NCBI GenBank assembly: GCA_023451735.1
Contig: JAEXYH010000071.1
Coordinates: 167,335 to 231,334 of the forward strand
Length of the DNA: 64,000 bases
Origin: Pseudomonadota bacterium
GTDB lineage: Bacteria; Pseudomonadota; Alphaproteobacteria; Rhizobiales; Rhizobiaceae
Reading direction: 5' to 3'
In this document: positions 8,974 to 17,713 of the stretch, piece by piece
How the letters are laid out: the number at the start of each line of letters is the position of its first letter
How positions within the stretch are numbered: position 1 is the first letter of the stretch
Notes under the pieces: generated by a model
What the model was told of the DNA's origin: nothing
Seen by the model: the letters and a program-made list of their open reading frames with translations, nothing else
Database searches by the model: none
Made by a program: the position numbers and the translations under genes

Positions 8974-10311
8974 TTAGGCCTCCAGATATTCAATGACGGG
9001 AAGGACTTCTTCGCGCGGGAACAGGGCGGAGAGCATTGCCACCACCTGCTTGGCCGACTTCGTAGCGCCACCACCGCTGGCAGGGCCATTGGTGTAGAGC
9101 GTCTCGACCTCGTTGCCGATGCGCACGGCTTCCTTCATGTTGTCGCAGCGACCGGTGACGCGAACACGCACTTCCGTCGGTTCGGGCGCTGGGGCCAAAA
9201 CGTCGGCGTGGATCGAGTTGACGCCGATTAGGTCGAAGCGCAGTTCGCTTGTCCTGACGCCGGTGATCTTGAGCCGTTCCTTGACGATCTCGAGCGCCAG
9301 CTGGCCTCTTGCCACTGCACCGGGGCCCGCATAGGAAATCTGACCCTCGCCCATGTAGCCATCGGAATAACCGACGGAGACCTTGAGCGTCTGCGGACGC
9401 TCGCGACCGGTGACACCGGTAACGCGGATGCGGTTGGGAGCAATTTCGGTGAAGGTGATCTGTGAAAAGTCGGCGGTCACATCCGGTGTCAGGTAGGTCT
9501 TGGGGTCATGAACCTCATAAAGGATCTGTTCCTTGCAGGTATGCTCGGTAACCTTGCCGCCCGAACCTTCGACCTTGGTGATGACGATCGCACCGTCTTC
9601 GGACACTTCGGCAATCGGGAAGCCGAGCCGGGCGAGGTCGGCAACATCCTTCTTGCCGGGTTCGGCATAATAACCGCCGGTGACTTGGCCGCCGCATTCC
9701 AGCAGGTGGCCGACCGCCGTGCCCTTGCCGATCTTGTCCCAATCGTCCTGCGACCAGCCGAATTCATGGATCTGCGGAGCCAGGAACATGGACGGATCGG
9801 CCACACGACCGGTGATGATGACGTCGGCACCATTGGCGAGAGCCTCGACCATCGGGGCCGCGCCCACATAGGCGTTGGCGGATACCAGCACGTCAGCCAT
9901 GCTGGAAGCCAAGGCGCCGGTTTCAAGAATTCTGGTGTCGCTGACCTTCAGGGCCTCGACAACATCATCGCCGGAGATTGCTGCGATCTTGAGTTTGCCT
10001 AGACCCAGGCGGGTAGCAATCTCACGAACCTTGGCGGCGCCGGCCTGCGGATTGGCTGCGCCCATGTTGGTGATGATCTTGATGCCGTTCTTCTGGCAGA
10101 TCGGCAGAACCGCTTCGAAGCGTTCGATCAGCAGCGGATCATAACCCTTGGTCGGATCGTTCAGTTTGGCGTTTTGAGCGATCGCGATAGTGCGCTCTGC
10201 CAGGCATTCGAAAACGAGGTAGTTGATATTGCCTTTTTCGGCGAGTTCTACCGCCGGCTCGATGCGATCGCCGGAATATCCGGCTCCAGATCCGATGCGA
10301 ATAGTGCGCAT
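8974..10311 (-). CDS. AtuA family protein (DUF1446), acyclic terpene utilisation-like
   Basis: 445 residues matching DUF1446/AtuA. The N-terminus MRTIRIGSGAGYSGDRIEPA and the GRVADPSMFLAP and GHLLECGGQVTGGYY blocks are family marks. In Pseudomonas the atu cluster serves citronellol/geraniol breakdown, but there it travels with geranyl-CoA carboxylase subunits, which are absent here. So this copy belongs to another acid pathway. The start has AAGGAG ten bases upstream. It lies between a CitMHS-type carboxylate transporter and the CoA-transferase genes, suggesting it acts on an imported hydroxy- or polycarboxylic acid before or during CoA activation. The reaction is not known to me. Confidence 0.88.
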   Translation of the reverse strand: MRTIRIGSGAGYSGDRIEPAVELAEKGNINYLVFECLAERTIAIAQNAKLNDPTKGYDPLLIERFEAVLPICQKNGIKIITNMGAANPQAGAAKVREIATRLGLGKLKIAAISGDDVVEALKVSDTRILETGALASSMADVLVSANAYVGAAPMVEALANGADVIITGRVADPSMFLAPQIHEFGWSQDDWDKIGKGTAVGHLLECGGQVTGGYYAEPGKKDVADLARLGFPIAEVSEDGAIVITKVEGSGGKVTEHTCKEQILYEVHDPKTYLTPDVTADFSQITFTEIAPNRIRVTGVTGRERPQTLKVSVGYSDGYMGEGQISYAGPGAVARGQLALEIVKERLKITGVRTSELRFDLIGVNSIHADVLAPAPEPTEVRVRVTGRCDNMKEAVRIGNEVETLYTNGPASGGGATKSAKQVVAMLSALFPREEVLPVIEYLEA

Positions 10312-10348
10312 AATTATAACTCCTTATTTCAAATCAGGCGGGCGCGGC

Positions 10349-11677
10349 TCATCCGAACGGGGATGGGATAACACCCAGGATCACCGCGGTAATGGTCATC
10401 AGGACCGTGGCAGCGAAGAGGAATGGAATTGCCAATTTCTGATGTTCGCCGAGGCTGACGCCGGTAAGGCCCATGATCAGGAAGGTGGCAGGGGTTAGCG
10501 GGCTGACGGGGAAGCCGGTCGTCATCTGGCCAAGGATCGAGGCCTGGGCAACATGGATCGGGTCACCACCGAAGCTGTGATAGACGTTTGCCAGAACCGG
10601 CATGACGCCGAAGTAGTAGGAGTCGGGGTCAAACAGCAGGCTGAGTGGCATCGACAGAATACCGGTGATGAAAGGAATAGCTTGCGCATGATCTGCCGGG
10701 ACGTAAGTTGCGCCGGCTGCAGCCATAGCCTTGATCATGCCCGTTCCGCCCATGATGCCGGTGAAGGCGCCTGCAGCGAAAAGGATGGAGGCCATCATCA
10801 GCGCCGCCTTGGCATGCGCGTCGACGCGAGCCTTCTGGTCCTTGACCTGCGGATAGTTGATCATCAGCGCAAGCACGGTGCCGATCATGAACATTGGAGC
10901 GGCGTCAACATAACCCGAGATCATCGTGCCGAGGATCGCAAGCGCCAGTAGGATATTAACCCAGAAGAGGTGAGGACGACGGATTTCCTTCTCGGTCTCG
11001 GTCAGTTCACGCTTGTAGGCGCCTTCCGAACTTTTGCCTGCTGCGGCAACCGTGGCGCTAGCACCAAGGCCGAGGCGACGTTCTTCGCGCTTACCCATGT
11101 ACCAGGCAGTAGCGAAGACAAAGATCAGGCCAACGATCTGCACGACGAAGAGCGGCGTGAAGATTGATGACACCGGTACGTTCAGGGCAGCTGAAGCGCG
11201 CAGAACCGGGCCTGTCCAGGGCAGGAAGTTGACACCTGCGGCCATGGCGACGACGAGTGCCAGAACACGGCGCTGCATGCCGAGCCGGTCATAGAGAGGC
11301 AGCATGGCCGGAATGGTGACAAGGAACGTGACGGCACCGGAACCATCCAGGTGGATGATCAGTGCCAGCAGGGCGGAACCGACGACGATACGGGTCGGCT
11401 TCAGTCCGACGGCCTTCAGAATTCGGTCGATGATCGGGTCCATCATGCCGGCGTCGGTCAATACGCCGAAGAAAACGATGGCAAAGACGAACATCGCTGC
11501 TGTCGGCGCGATATTCTTGACGCCGCTGACAATGAATGTCGCGGTTTCCGCCCCAAACCCACCGATCAGCGATGCGATGATCGGGATCACTATGAGGGCA
11601 ACCAGCGGTGAAAGTTTGTTTGTCAATATCACTATTAACAATACAAGTATCGTAATTAGACCAAGAACAGCTAGCAT
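10349..11677 (-). CDS. CitMHS-family citrate/carboxylate:H+ (or Mg2+-complex) symporter
   Basis: An inner-membrane transporter of 442 residues from the ATG at 11677 ([16 protein letters not shown], preceded by GGGAGAG). The longer frame to 11734 runs through an operator-like inverted repeat and is rejected. About twelve hydrophobic segments are visible, with a charged central loop (G-K-R-E-E-R-R to E-T-E-K-E-I-R-R, roughly residues 195-240). Conserved pieces include [23 protein letters not shown] and [15 protein letters not shown], typical of CitMHS carriers that take up citrate or related acids. It is the first gene of the operon, 37 bp before the AtuA gene, so its cargo is presumably the operon substrate: a polar carboxylic acid rather than a terpene. 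Confidence 0.9.
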   Translation of the reverse strand: MLAVLGLITILVLLIVILTNKLSPLVALIVIPIIASLIGGFGAETATFIVSGVKNIAPTAAMFVFAIVFFGVLTDAGMMDPIIDRILKAVGLKPTRIVVGSALLALIIHLDGSGAVTFLVTIPAMLPLYDRLGMQRRVLALVVAMAAGVNFLPWTGPVLRASAALNVPVSSIFTPLFVVQIVGLIFVFATAWYMGKREERRLGLGASATVAAAGKSSEGAYKRELTETEKEIRRPHLFWVNILLALAILGTMISGYVDAAPMFMIGTVLALMINYPQVKDQKARVDAHAKAALMMASILFAAGAFTGIMGGTGMIKAMAAAGATYVPADHAQAIPFITGILSMPLSLLFDPDSYYFGVMPVLANVYHSFGGDPIHVAQASILGQMTTGFPVSPLTPATFLIMGLTGVSLGEHQKLAIPFLFAATVLMTITAVILGVIPSPFG

Positions 11678-11693
11678 AATTTGCTCTCTCCCT

Positions 11694-11723
11694 AAGTAAA
11701 TTTCCGATTTTGGAAATTTACTT
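11694..11723. promoter_or_regulatory. Perfect inverted repeat: probable operator of the AtuA operon
   Basis: Two perfectly complementary 12-bp arms (AAGTAAATTTCC at 11694-11705 and its complement at 11712-11723) flank a 6-bp AT spacer. The element ends 16 bp before the transporter start codon and abuts its ribosome-binding site. It suits a dimeric repressor or IclR/GntR-type operator. In RNA it could also fold into a leader hairpin. No regulator gene is adjacent. Confidence 0.65.
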
Positions 11724-12093
11724 TTGATTTTCAAATATTATTTCTGAAGCGTTTCCTTTTTTTATTTTGATATGCTCGTTAAATCTAAGGCAATCTCGAA
11801 AATATGCTGCCCAAAACCGATATAACTTTGCTTTCAATTGAAGGGAGCGCCTGAAGAAATTTGTGGCAGAGATATGACGTTTAAAAAAATGAATTTATCG
11901 GATCACTGTAATCAGCAAATATAATGACCGGTGAGAGGCCGTGAAAACATCATATTTTCAAATGGTTGTCGGCGTCATTGATATGGATGCTGACAGTTTT
12001 CCGCCCAAATATTGACGTTTTGTCGCACATTTTCGCTCGCCGCCCTGGAGTCACAGCCCTGTTTCCCATGTGTAGATGCGTGATCTTTAGACT

Positions 12094-12113
12094 GAGCTTG
12101 AGCGCTCAAGCTC
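12094..12113. repeat. 20-bp perfect palindrome in the gap upstream of the AtuA operon
   Basis: GAGCTTGAGC is followed directly by its own complement, giving a 20-bp palindrome with no spacer. It lies in the non-coding gap 11724-12282, about 415 bp upstream of the transporter start. The rest of that gap is AT-rich and shows no gene. The palindrome could be a distal operator or a leftover of the neighbouring decayed plasmid-type sequence. Confidence 0.5.
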
Positions 12114-12282
12114 GGGCCATGAGAAAATCGGCCTACAACCGAATATCAAATTTGGGTGGAATCTGCGGCGGAGTGTACTGTTGAGGAAGCCACGAGAGGG
12201 AGATGTGGACTGGGGTGGATTAGAGCGTTCGAGAGAAGCTCCGACAGGTCCGTTATGGAGAAACGCGATGGCTCCGGCTGGC

Positions 12283-13002
12283 CAGAAAATCCCTCTCAGC
12301 TCGACCAGGGATATTCCAACAAATTGGTGCTCTGCCGGCAGAAGGCCCGCAAAGTCAAAGCGGGCATCTCGATCGAGGATTGTCAGCAGGTATTGCTCAC
12401 CGCAGCCTTCTCACCAGCCTCAACGGTCGGTCGAACTCGACTCGGAAGGCAACGAAACCGCCATTTACCGCACCCCGGCCGGGTGGCGCCGGTATCGGGC
12501 TCTGGAGCGCCTGATGGCGCAAAAGCGGCTCGCCAAAGGCGCTGACGTTTCGTGCATCGTCAGCAGAGGCGAAACACTCGAAATCAAGGACCCGCTCACC
12601 GAAAAATGTTCAGCGCGTAAGCTTGCGTCCACTCGACCAGTTTCGAGCCTTCCAGATCCTGCGCAAGCAAGGTCTGGTTGAAGAAGAGGTCGAAGCCGGT
12701 TCTTCGCGCCGAGTACGAAAGGCTTGCTGCGGATTATGCCAGGGCACGCGAATACTCCGAGGAGACGGAGCAGAAGCTCGAAGAACTGGGTAAGGACTTC
12801 GATCGGCTCAACGACCGGCGCTTACGTGTCCGAGGTGCAAGAAATCGCCCGCGGTGGTGTCTCGTCTCGCTGGGTGCCGATGGACCATTCAAGATCGAGT
12901 GCCGTTTCGTGAGACCGGAGGATGAGCCAAGAGCTGGGATCGATCCATTGGATGGTGACGGTGATAACGCGGATAGTGAAAGCAAACGTTCTGCCCTCGT
13001 CT
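12283..13002 (+). pseudogene. Decayed ParB-like partition protein gene (rhizobial plasmid type)
   Basis: No single frame is intact, but consecutive pieces in three frames spell a ParB/RepB-like protein. In order they are QKIPLS (12283), NKLVLC-x5-RKVKAGISIE (12318 on), ELDSEGNETAIYRTPAGWRRYRALE and MAQKRLAKGADVSCIV (12436-12600), then NVQRVSLRPLDQFRAFQILRK (12605 on). After a large internal loss come LRAEYERLAADYARAREYSEE (12702 on), EIARGGV (12842) and VSLGADGPFKIECRFVRPEDE (about 12858-12930). One lesion is clear: a run of five A residues at 12602-12606 shifts the frame inside the conserved E-N-V-Q-R box. At least five frame changes and a middle deletion mean it cannot be functional. It marks plasmid-derived DNA. 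Confidence 0.8.
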
Positions 13003-13328
13003 GAGGCAAGCTTTTGCGACACCGCTCAAACGACCACGAGACGGTCACGCCGCTTTCGGAAATGCGCCGAGCTTGCGGTGATCATCGTCGAACAGGACGG
13101 CTTGGTCTCGGCCGAGCTCTTTTCGAGAGGAGGCTTTTGCCGTCCAGTTTTGTCCGACCCGTCGACTCGACCGACGGGTCGGCGCTAAGCTTTGCTCCGC
13201 AAGGGTAAGCTGAAGACCTCAGACTTGAGGTTCCTGAAGTCTCGGTCGGTATCTACGACCGCGCTTTTGACGCAGAATATCGAGAAACAGCGACACGGCT
13301 TCCTGTTTATCCTGATTGTGAAAACCGC
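13003..13328. other. Non-coding remnant with a strong hairpin
   Basis: No gene is supported. A perfect 11-bp inverted repeat (13154-13164 with 13172-13182, 7-base loop) lies here without a T-tract. A smaller ACCTCA/TGAGGT dyad lies near 13220. The stretch probably continues the decayed partition gene region, but I cannot match its translation to a family. Confidence 0.4.
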
Positions 13329-13370
13329 TTGCAAACGATCGATGCATCGCTAACATACCGATATATCGGT
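13329..13370 (+). promoter_or_regulatory. Promoter and GntR-type operator before the dehydrogenase/PotDABC-type operon
   Basis: A TTGCAA hexamer (13329-13334), a 16-bp spacer and TAACAT (13351-13356) make a plausible sigma-70 promoter. A perfect 14-bp palindrome, ACCGATATATCGGT, directly follows the -10 box (13357-13370), an ideal place for repression. The same core recurs at 18630 and 20558 in front of the GntR gene and the peptide-type ABC operon, so the GntR protein encoded at 18681 is the likely binder. Confidence 0.65.
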
Positions 13371-13405
13371 CAGTAAGTTCGATGCAGGACTAAGGGAGTT
13401 TATCT

Positions 13406-14143
13406 TTGACGACCAGCCCCTACATGCTTTTGACAGGCGCCAGCCGAGGCATTGGCCATGCGACCGTCAAACTGTTCATGGAGCACGGCTGGCGTATTCT
13501 GACGGTTTCTCGTCAGCCTTTTTCCGAGGAATGCCGTTGGCCCTCTGCCCGCGAGAGCCATATCCAGGCCGATCTCGCCGATCTCTCAAGCATTGATGTG
13601 CTTGTTGCAACGGTGCGCGAACGTTTGCCTCACGGCAAACTGGCCGCGCTGGTAAACAACGCTGGAATTTCCCCGAAAGGACGGGGTGGAAGCCGTCTGG
13701 GCGTCGCGGAAACGGATGCCGAAACCTGGATGAAGGTGCTGAATGTCAACCTTGTCTCCACGGCCCTTCTGGCGCGGACACTTTTACCCGAACTCGAGGC
13801 TGCACAGGGATCGATCGTCAATGTCACCTCGATTGCCGGCTCCCGCGTGCACCCGTTTGCCGGTGTCGCCTATGCGGCTTCGAAGGCTGGACTTGCTGCG
13901 TTGACCCGCGAATTGGCGCATGAATTCGGCCCGCGTGGTATTCGCGCCAATGCGATTGCGCCGGGCGAAATCGCGACCTCGATCCTGTCGCCAGGCACCG
14001 ACGAACTGGTCAAGGCCGAAGTGCCGCTGGGTCGGCTCGGCACGACCGCCGAGGTTGCCAAGACCATCTATTTTCTCTGCACCGAACAGTCGTCCTACAT
14101 CAACGGTGCAGAAATCCACATCAATGGCGGACAACATGTCTGA
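13406..14143 (+). CDS. Short-chain dehydrogenase/reductase (SDR)
   Basis: A 245-residue classical SDR that oxidises or reduces an alcohol/ketone with NAD(P)(H). The Rossmann motif GASRGIG is at 11-17 and NNAG at 84-87. The catalytic Ser142, Tyr156 and Lys160 (YAASK) are all present, and the C-terminus ends in the usual INGGQHV. The start is a TTG at 13406: AAGGGAG lies seven bases before it, whereas the first ATG (13424) has no such site and would cut into the first beta strand. It is the first gene of a unit with a PotD-type receptor 116 bp downstream, so it presumably acts on the imported compound. It is not obviously KduD. Confidence 0.88.
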   Translation: MTTSPYMLLTGASRGIGHATVKLFMEHGWRILTVSRQPFSEECRWPSARESHIQADLADLSSIDVLVATVRERLPHGKLAALVNNAGISPKGRGGSRLGVAETDAETWMKVLNVNLVSTALLARTLLPELEAAQGSIVNVTSIAGSRVHPFAGVAYAASKAGLAALTRELAHEFGPRGIRANAIAPGEIATSILSPGTDELVKAEVPLGRLGTTAEVAKTIYFLCTEQSSYINGAEIHINGGQHV

Positions 14144-14259
14144 CCCTGTCATCTAAGGATAGACGCAGGCCAACTGCGCACCCTGCTGGAGGAAACGAAA
14201 GGATCCGTATCAACGTCCAAGGCCCAGGATAACAGTCCGGGCCCAATCAGGGGAACGAA

Positions 14260-15312
14260 ATGAAAAATATCTTCAAGACTGCAGCCTTCGGCATGTTCGC
14301 GCTTGCCTCAACGGCACTTGTCGCGGGGCAGGCAAATGCACGTGACCTGACGATCGTCGGCTGGGGTGGCGTGGCGCAGGCGGCGCAGAGCGACGTCTAT
14401 TTCAAGCCCTTCTCGCAAAAATCCGGCAAGCCGTTTCTGGAAGAAAGCTGGGATGGCGGTTACGGCGTCTTGCAGGCCAAGATGAAGGCCGGCGCTCCGA
14501 ACTGGGACGTCGTGCAGGTCGAGGCCGAAGAACTGGCGCTCGGTTGCGCCGATGGCCTTTATGAAAAGCTCGACTGGGACAAGATCGGCGTGAAGGACGA
14601 GTTCCTGCCGGAAGCCGTCAACGAGTGCGGCGCTGGCGTCTATTACTGGTCGCTGGCGATGGGATATGACGGCGACAAGCTCAAGGACGGCCCGAAGAAC
14701 TGGGTCGATTTCTGGGACACGACGAAGTTTCCGGGCAAGCGCTCGCTGCGCAAGGGCGCCAAGTACAATCTCGAATTCGCGCTTCTGGCCGATGGCGTGA
14801 AGCCGGCCGAACTTTATGACGTCCTGTCGACCGATGAAGGCGTCGACCGGGCCTTCAAGAAGCTCGACGAGTTGAAGCCGAATATCGTCTGGTGGGAAGC
14901 TGGCGCGCAGCCGGTGCAGTATCTCGCATCCGGCGAAGTGTCCATCGCTGCGGTCTATAACGGCCGCGTCACCGGTATCAACAAGGCGGAAGGCAAGAAC
15001 TTCAAGCTGGTCTGGCCGGAAAGCATGTATGCGATCGACAGCTGGGTTATCCTCAAGGGCGCCGAGAACAAGGATGCGGCACTCGATTTCATCGCATTCG
15101 CGAGCCAGGCCGAGAACCAGGCGAAGCTGCCGCTGAAGGTGGATTACGGCATGCCGAACAAGAAGGCTGCGGCGACCATCCCGCCGGAAATCGACGCGAA
15201 CCTGCCGACCAACCCGGAAAACCTGAAAGAGGCGATCCCGCTCAATGTCGATTTCTGGATCGACAATTCCGAAGCGCTGACGGCACGCTTCAACGCATGG
15301 CTGGCGCAGTAA
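14260..15312 (+). CDS. Polyamine-type ABC transporter substrate-binding protein (PotD/PotF-like)
   Basis: A 350-residue periplasmic receptor with a signal peptide (cleavage near QANA-RD, residue 28). The body has the PotD-type layout: an N-terminal beta strand LTIVGWGG, the NWDVVQVEAEEL and A-V-Y-N-G-R-V-T segments, and a Trp/Tyr-rich ligand cleft (YYWSLAMGYD, WWEAGAQ). An AGGGGAACGAA site precedes the ATG. Downstream come the matching ATPase and two permeases, completing a PotDABC-like importer. Such systems carry putrescine or spermidine but also other cations and small amino compounds, so the ligand is open. Its operon shares a predicted operator with the peptide-type ABC operon at 20638. 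Confidence 0.9.
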   Translation: MKNIFKTAAFGMFALASTALVAGQANARDLTIVGWGGVAQAAQSDVYFKPFSQKSGKPFLEESWDGGYGVLQAKMKAGAPNWDVVQVEAEELALGCADGLYEKLDWDKIGVKDEFLPEAVNECGAGVYYWSLAMGYDGDKLKDGPKNWVDFWDTTKFPGKRSLRKGAKYNLEFALLADGVKPAELYDVLSTDEGVDRAFKKLDELKPNIVWWEAGAQPVQYLASGEVSIAAVYNGRVTGINKAEGKNFKLVWPESMYAIDSWVILKGAENKDAALDFIAFASQAENQAKLPLKVDYGMPNKKAAATIPPEIDANLPTNPENLKEAIPLNVDFWIDNSEALTARFNAWLAQ

Positions 15313-15449
15313 TCAAGCCATTTCCCGACGATCGGGAGGCTGCAGACATGCGGCCTCCCTCCTTAGCCGACATAACGGATGGATACGGCCCGCCAGATGA
15401 GCGCGACCGATCGGCTAACCGTATCCAGCGACTGAAAAAGGGGAATGGC

Positions 15450-16535
15450 GTGGCCGAATTCCGCATACGCTTCGATGGCGTCAGCAAATATTACGGACAG
15501 CAATGCGTAGTCGACAAGTTGAGGCTGGATATCGAGAAGGGCGAGTTCGTCAGCCTTCTCGGGCCATCGGGATCGGGCAAGACCACGCTTCTGATGATGC
15601 TGGCCGGCTTCGAGACCGCAACCGAAGGCCAGATCCTCGTCGACGGCTACAAGGTCAATGACCTTCCGTCGCACAAGCGCGACATGGGTGTCGTGTTTCA
15701 GAACTACGCGCTCTTCCCGCACATGACCGTCGGCGCCAATGTCGCCTTTCCGCTGCAGATGCGGGGGATTTCCAGGGCTGAAATCGCGAACCGTGTAAAG
15801 ACGGCACTCGACATGGTGCAGCTCGGCGCATTGTCGGAACGCAAGCCGTCGCAGCTTTCCGGCGGCCAGCAGCAGCGCGTGGCGCTTGCCCGTGCACTCG
15901 TTTTCGAGCCGCGCGTGGTGCTTATGGACGAGCCGCTCGGTGCACTCGACAAGAACCTGCGCGAACAGATGCAGCTCGATATCCGCGCGCTGCATCAGCG
16001 GCTCGGGCTGACGATCGTGTTCGTCACCCATGATCAGGGCGAGGCGCTGACGATGTCGGACCGGATTGCCGTGTTCAACAAGGGCAAGATCGAGCAGATC
16101 GGCACGCCGCGTCAGGTCTATGACGAGCCGGCGACACGTTTCGTGGCTGAATTCATCGGCGAGACAAATTTGATAGACGGTACGGTGGAGTCGGTTGAGC
16201 CGGCATCCGCCGTGATCCGCCTGAACAGTGATGATGTGGTGCGTGTTGCCGGCTCCGGTGGCTTGGCGGTAGGACAGGGTGTCTCGATGTCGCTTCGCCC
16301 GGAACGGCTTTCGCTGACGGACGGCCTGAGCAACAATGTAGGCCTGCCGGACAATGCCATTTCCGCCACCGTGACGGACTGTGTCTATCAGGGTGACCAT
16401 CTGCGCGTGCAGCTCGCTGGTCCCGCGGACGCATCTTATGTCGTGCGTCTCGACCGCAGGTCGCCGGAGCCGCAGCGCGGCGCTCAGGTCACGGCGTTTT
16501 TCAGCCCCGAGGATTGCAAGGTGATTGCATCATGA
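15450..16535 (+). CDS. ABC transporter ATP-binding protein (PotA-like)
   Basis: This is the cytoplasmic ATPase of the PotDABC-like importer. From the GTG at 15450 the protein is 361 residues: Walker A GPSGSGKTT (38-46), Q-loop FQNYALFPH, signature LSGGQQQR (136-143), Walker B VVLMDE (156-161), H-loop His194 and a C-terminal TOBE region. The frame stays open to an ATG at 15297 inside the receptor gene. However, the 51 extra residues resemble no ABC fold, and AAAAGGGG lies before the GTG; an ATG at 15348 is a second alternative. It overlaps the next gene by four bases (ATGA). Confidence 0.9.
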   Translation: MAEFRIRFDGVSKYYGQQCVVDKLRLDIEKGEFVSLLGPSGSGKTTLLMMLAGFETATEGQILVDGYKVNDLPSHKRDMGVVFQNYALFPHMTVGANVAFPLQMRGISRAEIANRVKTALDMVQLGALSERKPSQLSGGQQQRVALARALVFEPRVVLMDEPLGALDKNLREQMQLDIRALHQRLGLTIVFVTHDQGEALTMSDRIAVFNKGKIEQIGTPRQVYDEPATRFVAEFIGETNLIDGTVESVEPASAVIRLNSDDVVRVAGSGGLAVGQGVSMSLRPERLSLTDGLSNNVGLPDNAISATVTDCVYQGDHLRVQLAGPADASYVVRLDRRSPEPQRGAQVTAFFSPEDCKVIAS

Positions 16536-17713
16536 GCGGCAAGAGCTTTCTGCAGAAAAGCGGGCCGTTTCTTCTGGTTGCTCCGCTTTTCCTGTTCATC
16601 TGCCTGTTCTTCATATGGCCGCTCGGCTCCGTGCTGACGCAATCGGTTTCGGACAATGCGGTAGCGCGGCTTCTGCCGGAGACCGCCAAGGTCGCCTCTT
16701 CCTGGGATGGGGAAAGCGCGCCGGGTGCAGACCTGCAGGCGGCATTCGTCACCGATCTGCGCGCCGCAACCGACGAACAGGCCGTCGGAGACATGGTGCG
16801 CCGGTTGAACAGCGCCCAATCCGGCTTCCGGACGCTGATGAGCAAGACGCTCAGGGCCGTGCAGGAGGCCCCGGAGGGAACGATCGACCTTGTGGCGCTG
16901 GACAGGAAATGGAGCCAGCCGCAATACTGGAAGGCGATTACTGACGCCCTATCTCCGACGACCGATCGCTATCTTCTCGCGGCCGTCGACCTGATGCGAA
17001 ACGATGCCGGCGAAATCGTCTCGCAGCCGCCCGAGCAGACGATCAACGTGGCGATCTTCGGGCGGACATTCTGGATTTCCGCGACAGTCACGATCTTCTG
17101 CGTGCTGCTTGGCTACCCCTATGCGCTGTTGATCACGGTTGCGACCGGCTGGAAAAAGCAGGCGCTGCTGGCAGCCGTGCTCTTGCCGCTCTGGACCTCG
17201 CTTCTGGTGCGCACCGCCGCATGGTTCATTTTGCTGCAGGAACAGGGGCTGATCAATTCGGCCCTGATGGATCTCAACATCATTGCCGACCCGCTGGCGC
17301 TGATCTTCAACCGCACGGGGGTGATCATCGCCATGACGCATGTGTCTTTGCCGATGATGGTGCTGCCGATCTACAGCGTGCTCCTGACCATTCCGAAAAA
17401 CCTGATGCCGGCGGCGGCCTCGCTCGGGGCGCATCCGCTCAGAGCCTTCGTTCGGGTGCTGCTGCCGCTCAGCTTCGGCGGCATTGCCGCCGGCTCGCTG
17501 CTCGTCTTCATGTCGGCAATCGGATATTACATCACGCCGGCGCTGATCGGCGGGGCAGGGGACCAGATGATCAGTTCCTTCATCGCCTTCCATGCCCAGA
17601 ACTCGGGCAACTGGGGCATGGCGAGCGCGCTCGGCATCGTGCTGCTTGTCGTCACCATCATCCTCTATGCCGTCTATGACCGGCTCGCCACACAGCGGGA
17701 AAGGAGCGCCTGA
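16532..17713 (+). CDS. ABC transporter permease (PotB-like) with a large periplasmic insert
   Basis: An inner-membrane permease of 393 residues, about 100 more than usual for PotB. The extra length lies between TM1 (about 11-30) and TM2 (about 178-200): a roughly 145-residue soluble segment, Ala/Asp/Arg-rich and likely periplasmic. The remaining five or so TM segments are normal, with the EAA coupling loop near P-A-A-A-S-L-G-A-H-P. Some PotB-like permeases of proteobacteria carry such inserts; their role is not known to me. The ATG overlaps the ATPase stop, and its own stop overlaps the next start by one base, so all three membrane-complex genes are translationally coupled. Confidence 0.9.
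   Translation: MSGKSFLQKSGPFLLVAPLFLFICLFFIWPLGSVLTQSVSDNAVARLLPETAKVASSWDGESAPGADLQAAFVTDLRAATDEQAVGDMVRRLNSAQSGFRTLMSKTLRAVQEAPEGTIDLVALDRKWSQPQYWKAITDALSPTTDRYLLAAVDLMRNDAGEIVSQPPEQTINVAIFGRTFWISATVTIFCVLLGYPYALLITVATGWKKQALLAAVLLPLWTSLLVRTAAWFILLQEQGLINSALMDLNIIADPLALIFNRTGVIIAMTHVSLPMMVLPIYSVLLTIPKNLMPAAASLGAHPLRAFVRVLLPLSFGGIAAGSLLVFMSAIGYYITPALIGGAGDQMISSFIAFHAQNSGNWGMASALGIVLLVVTIILYAVYDRLATQRERSA

Noticed and set aside
13406..14143. kduD, as partner of kduI
   Set aside because: It is a generic SDR about 8 kb away in another operon, with no KduD-specific features that I can identify.
15363..16400. 345-codon minus-strand frame opposite the PotA-like gene
   Set aside because: No domain; antisense shadow of a gene with all ABC ATPase motifs.
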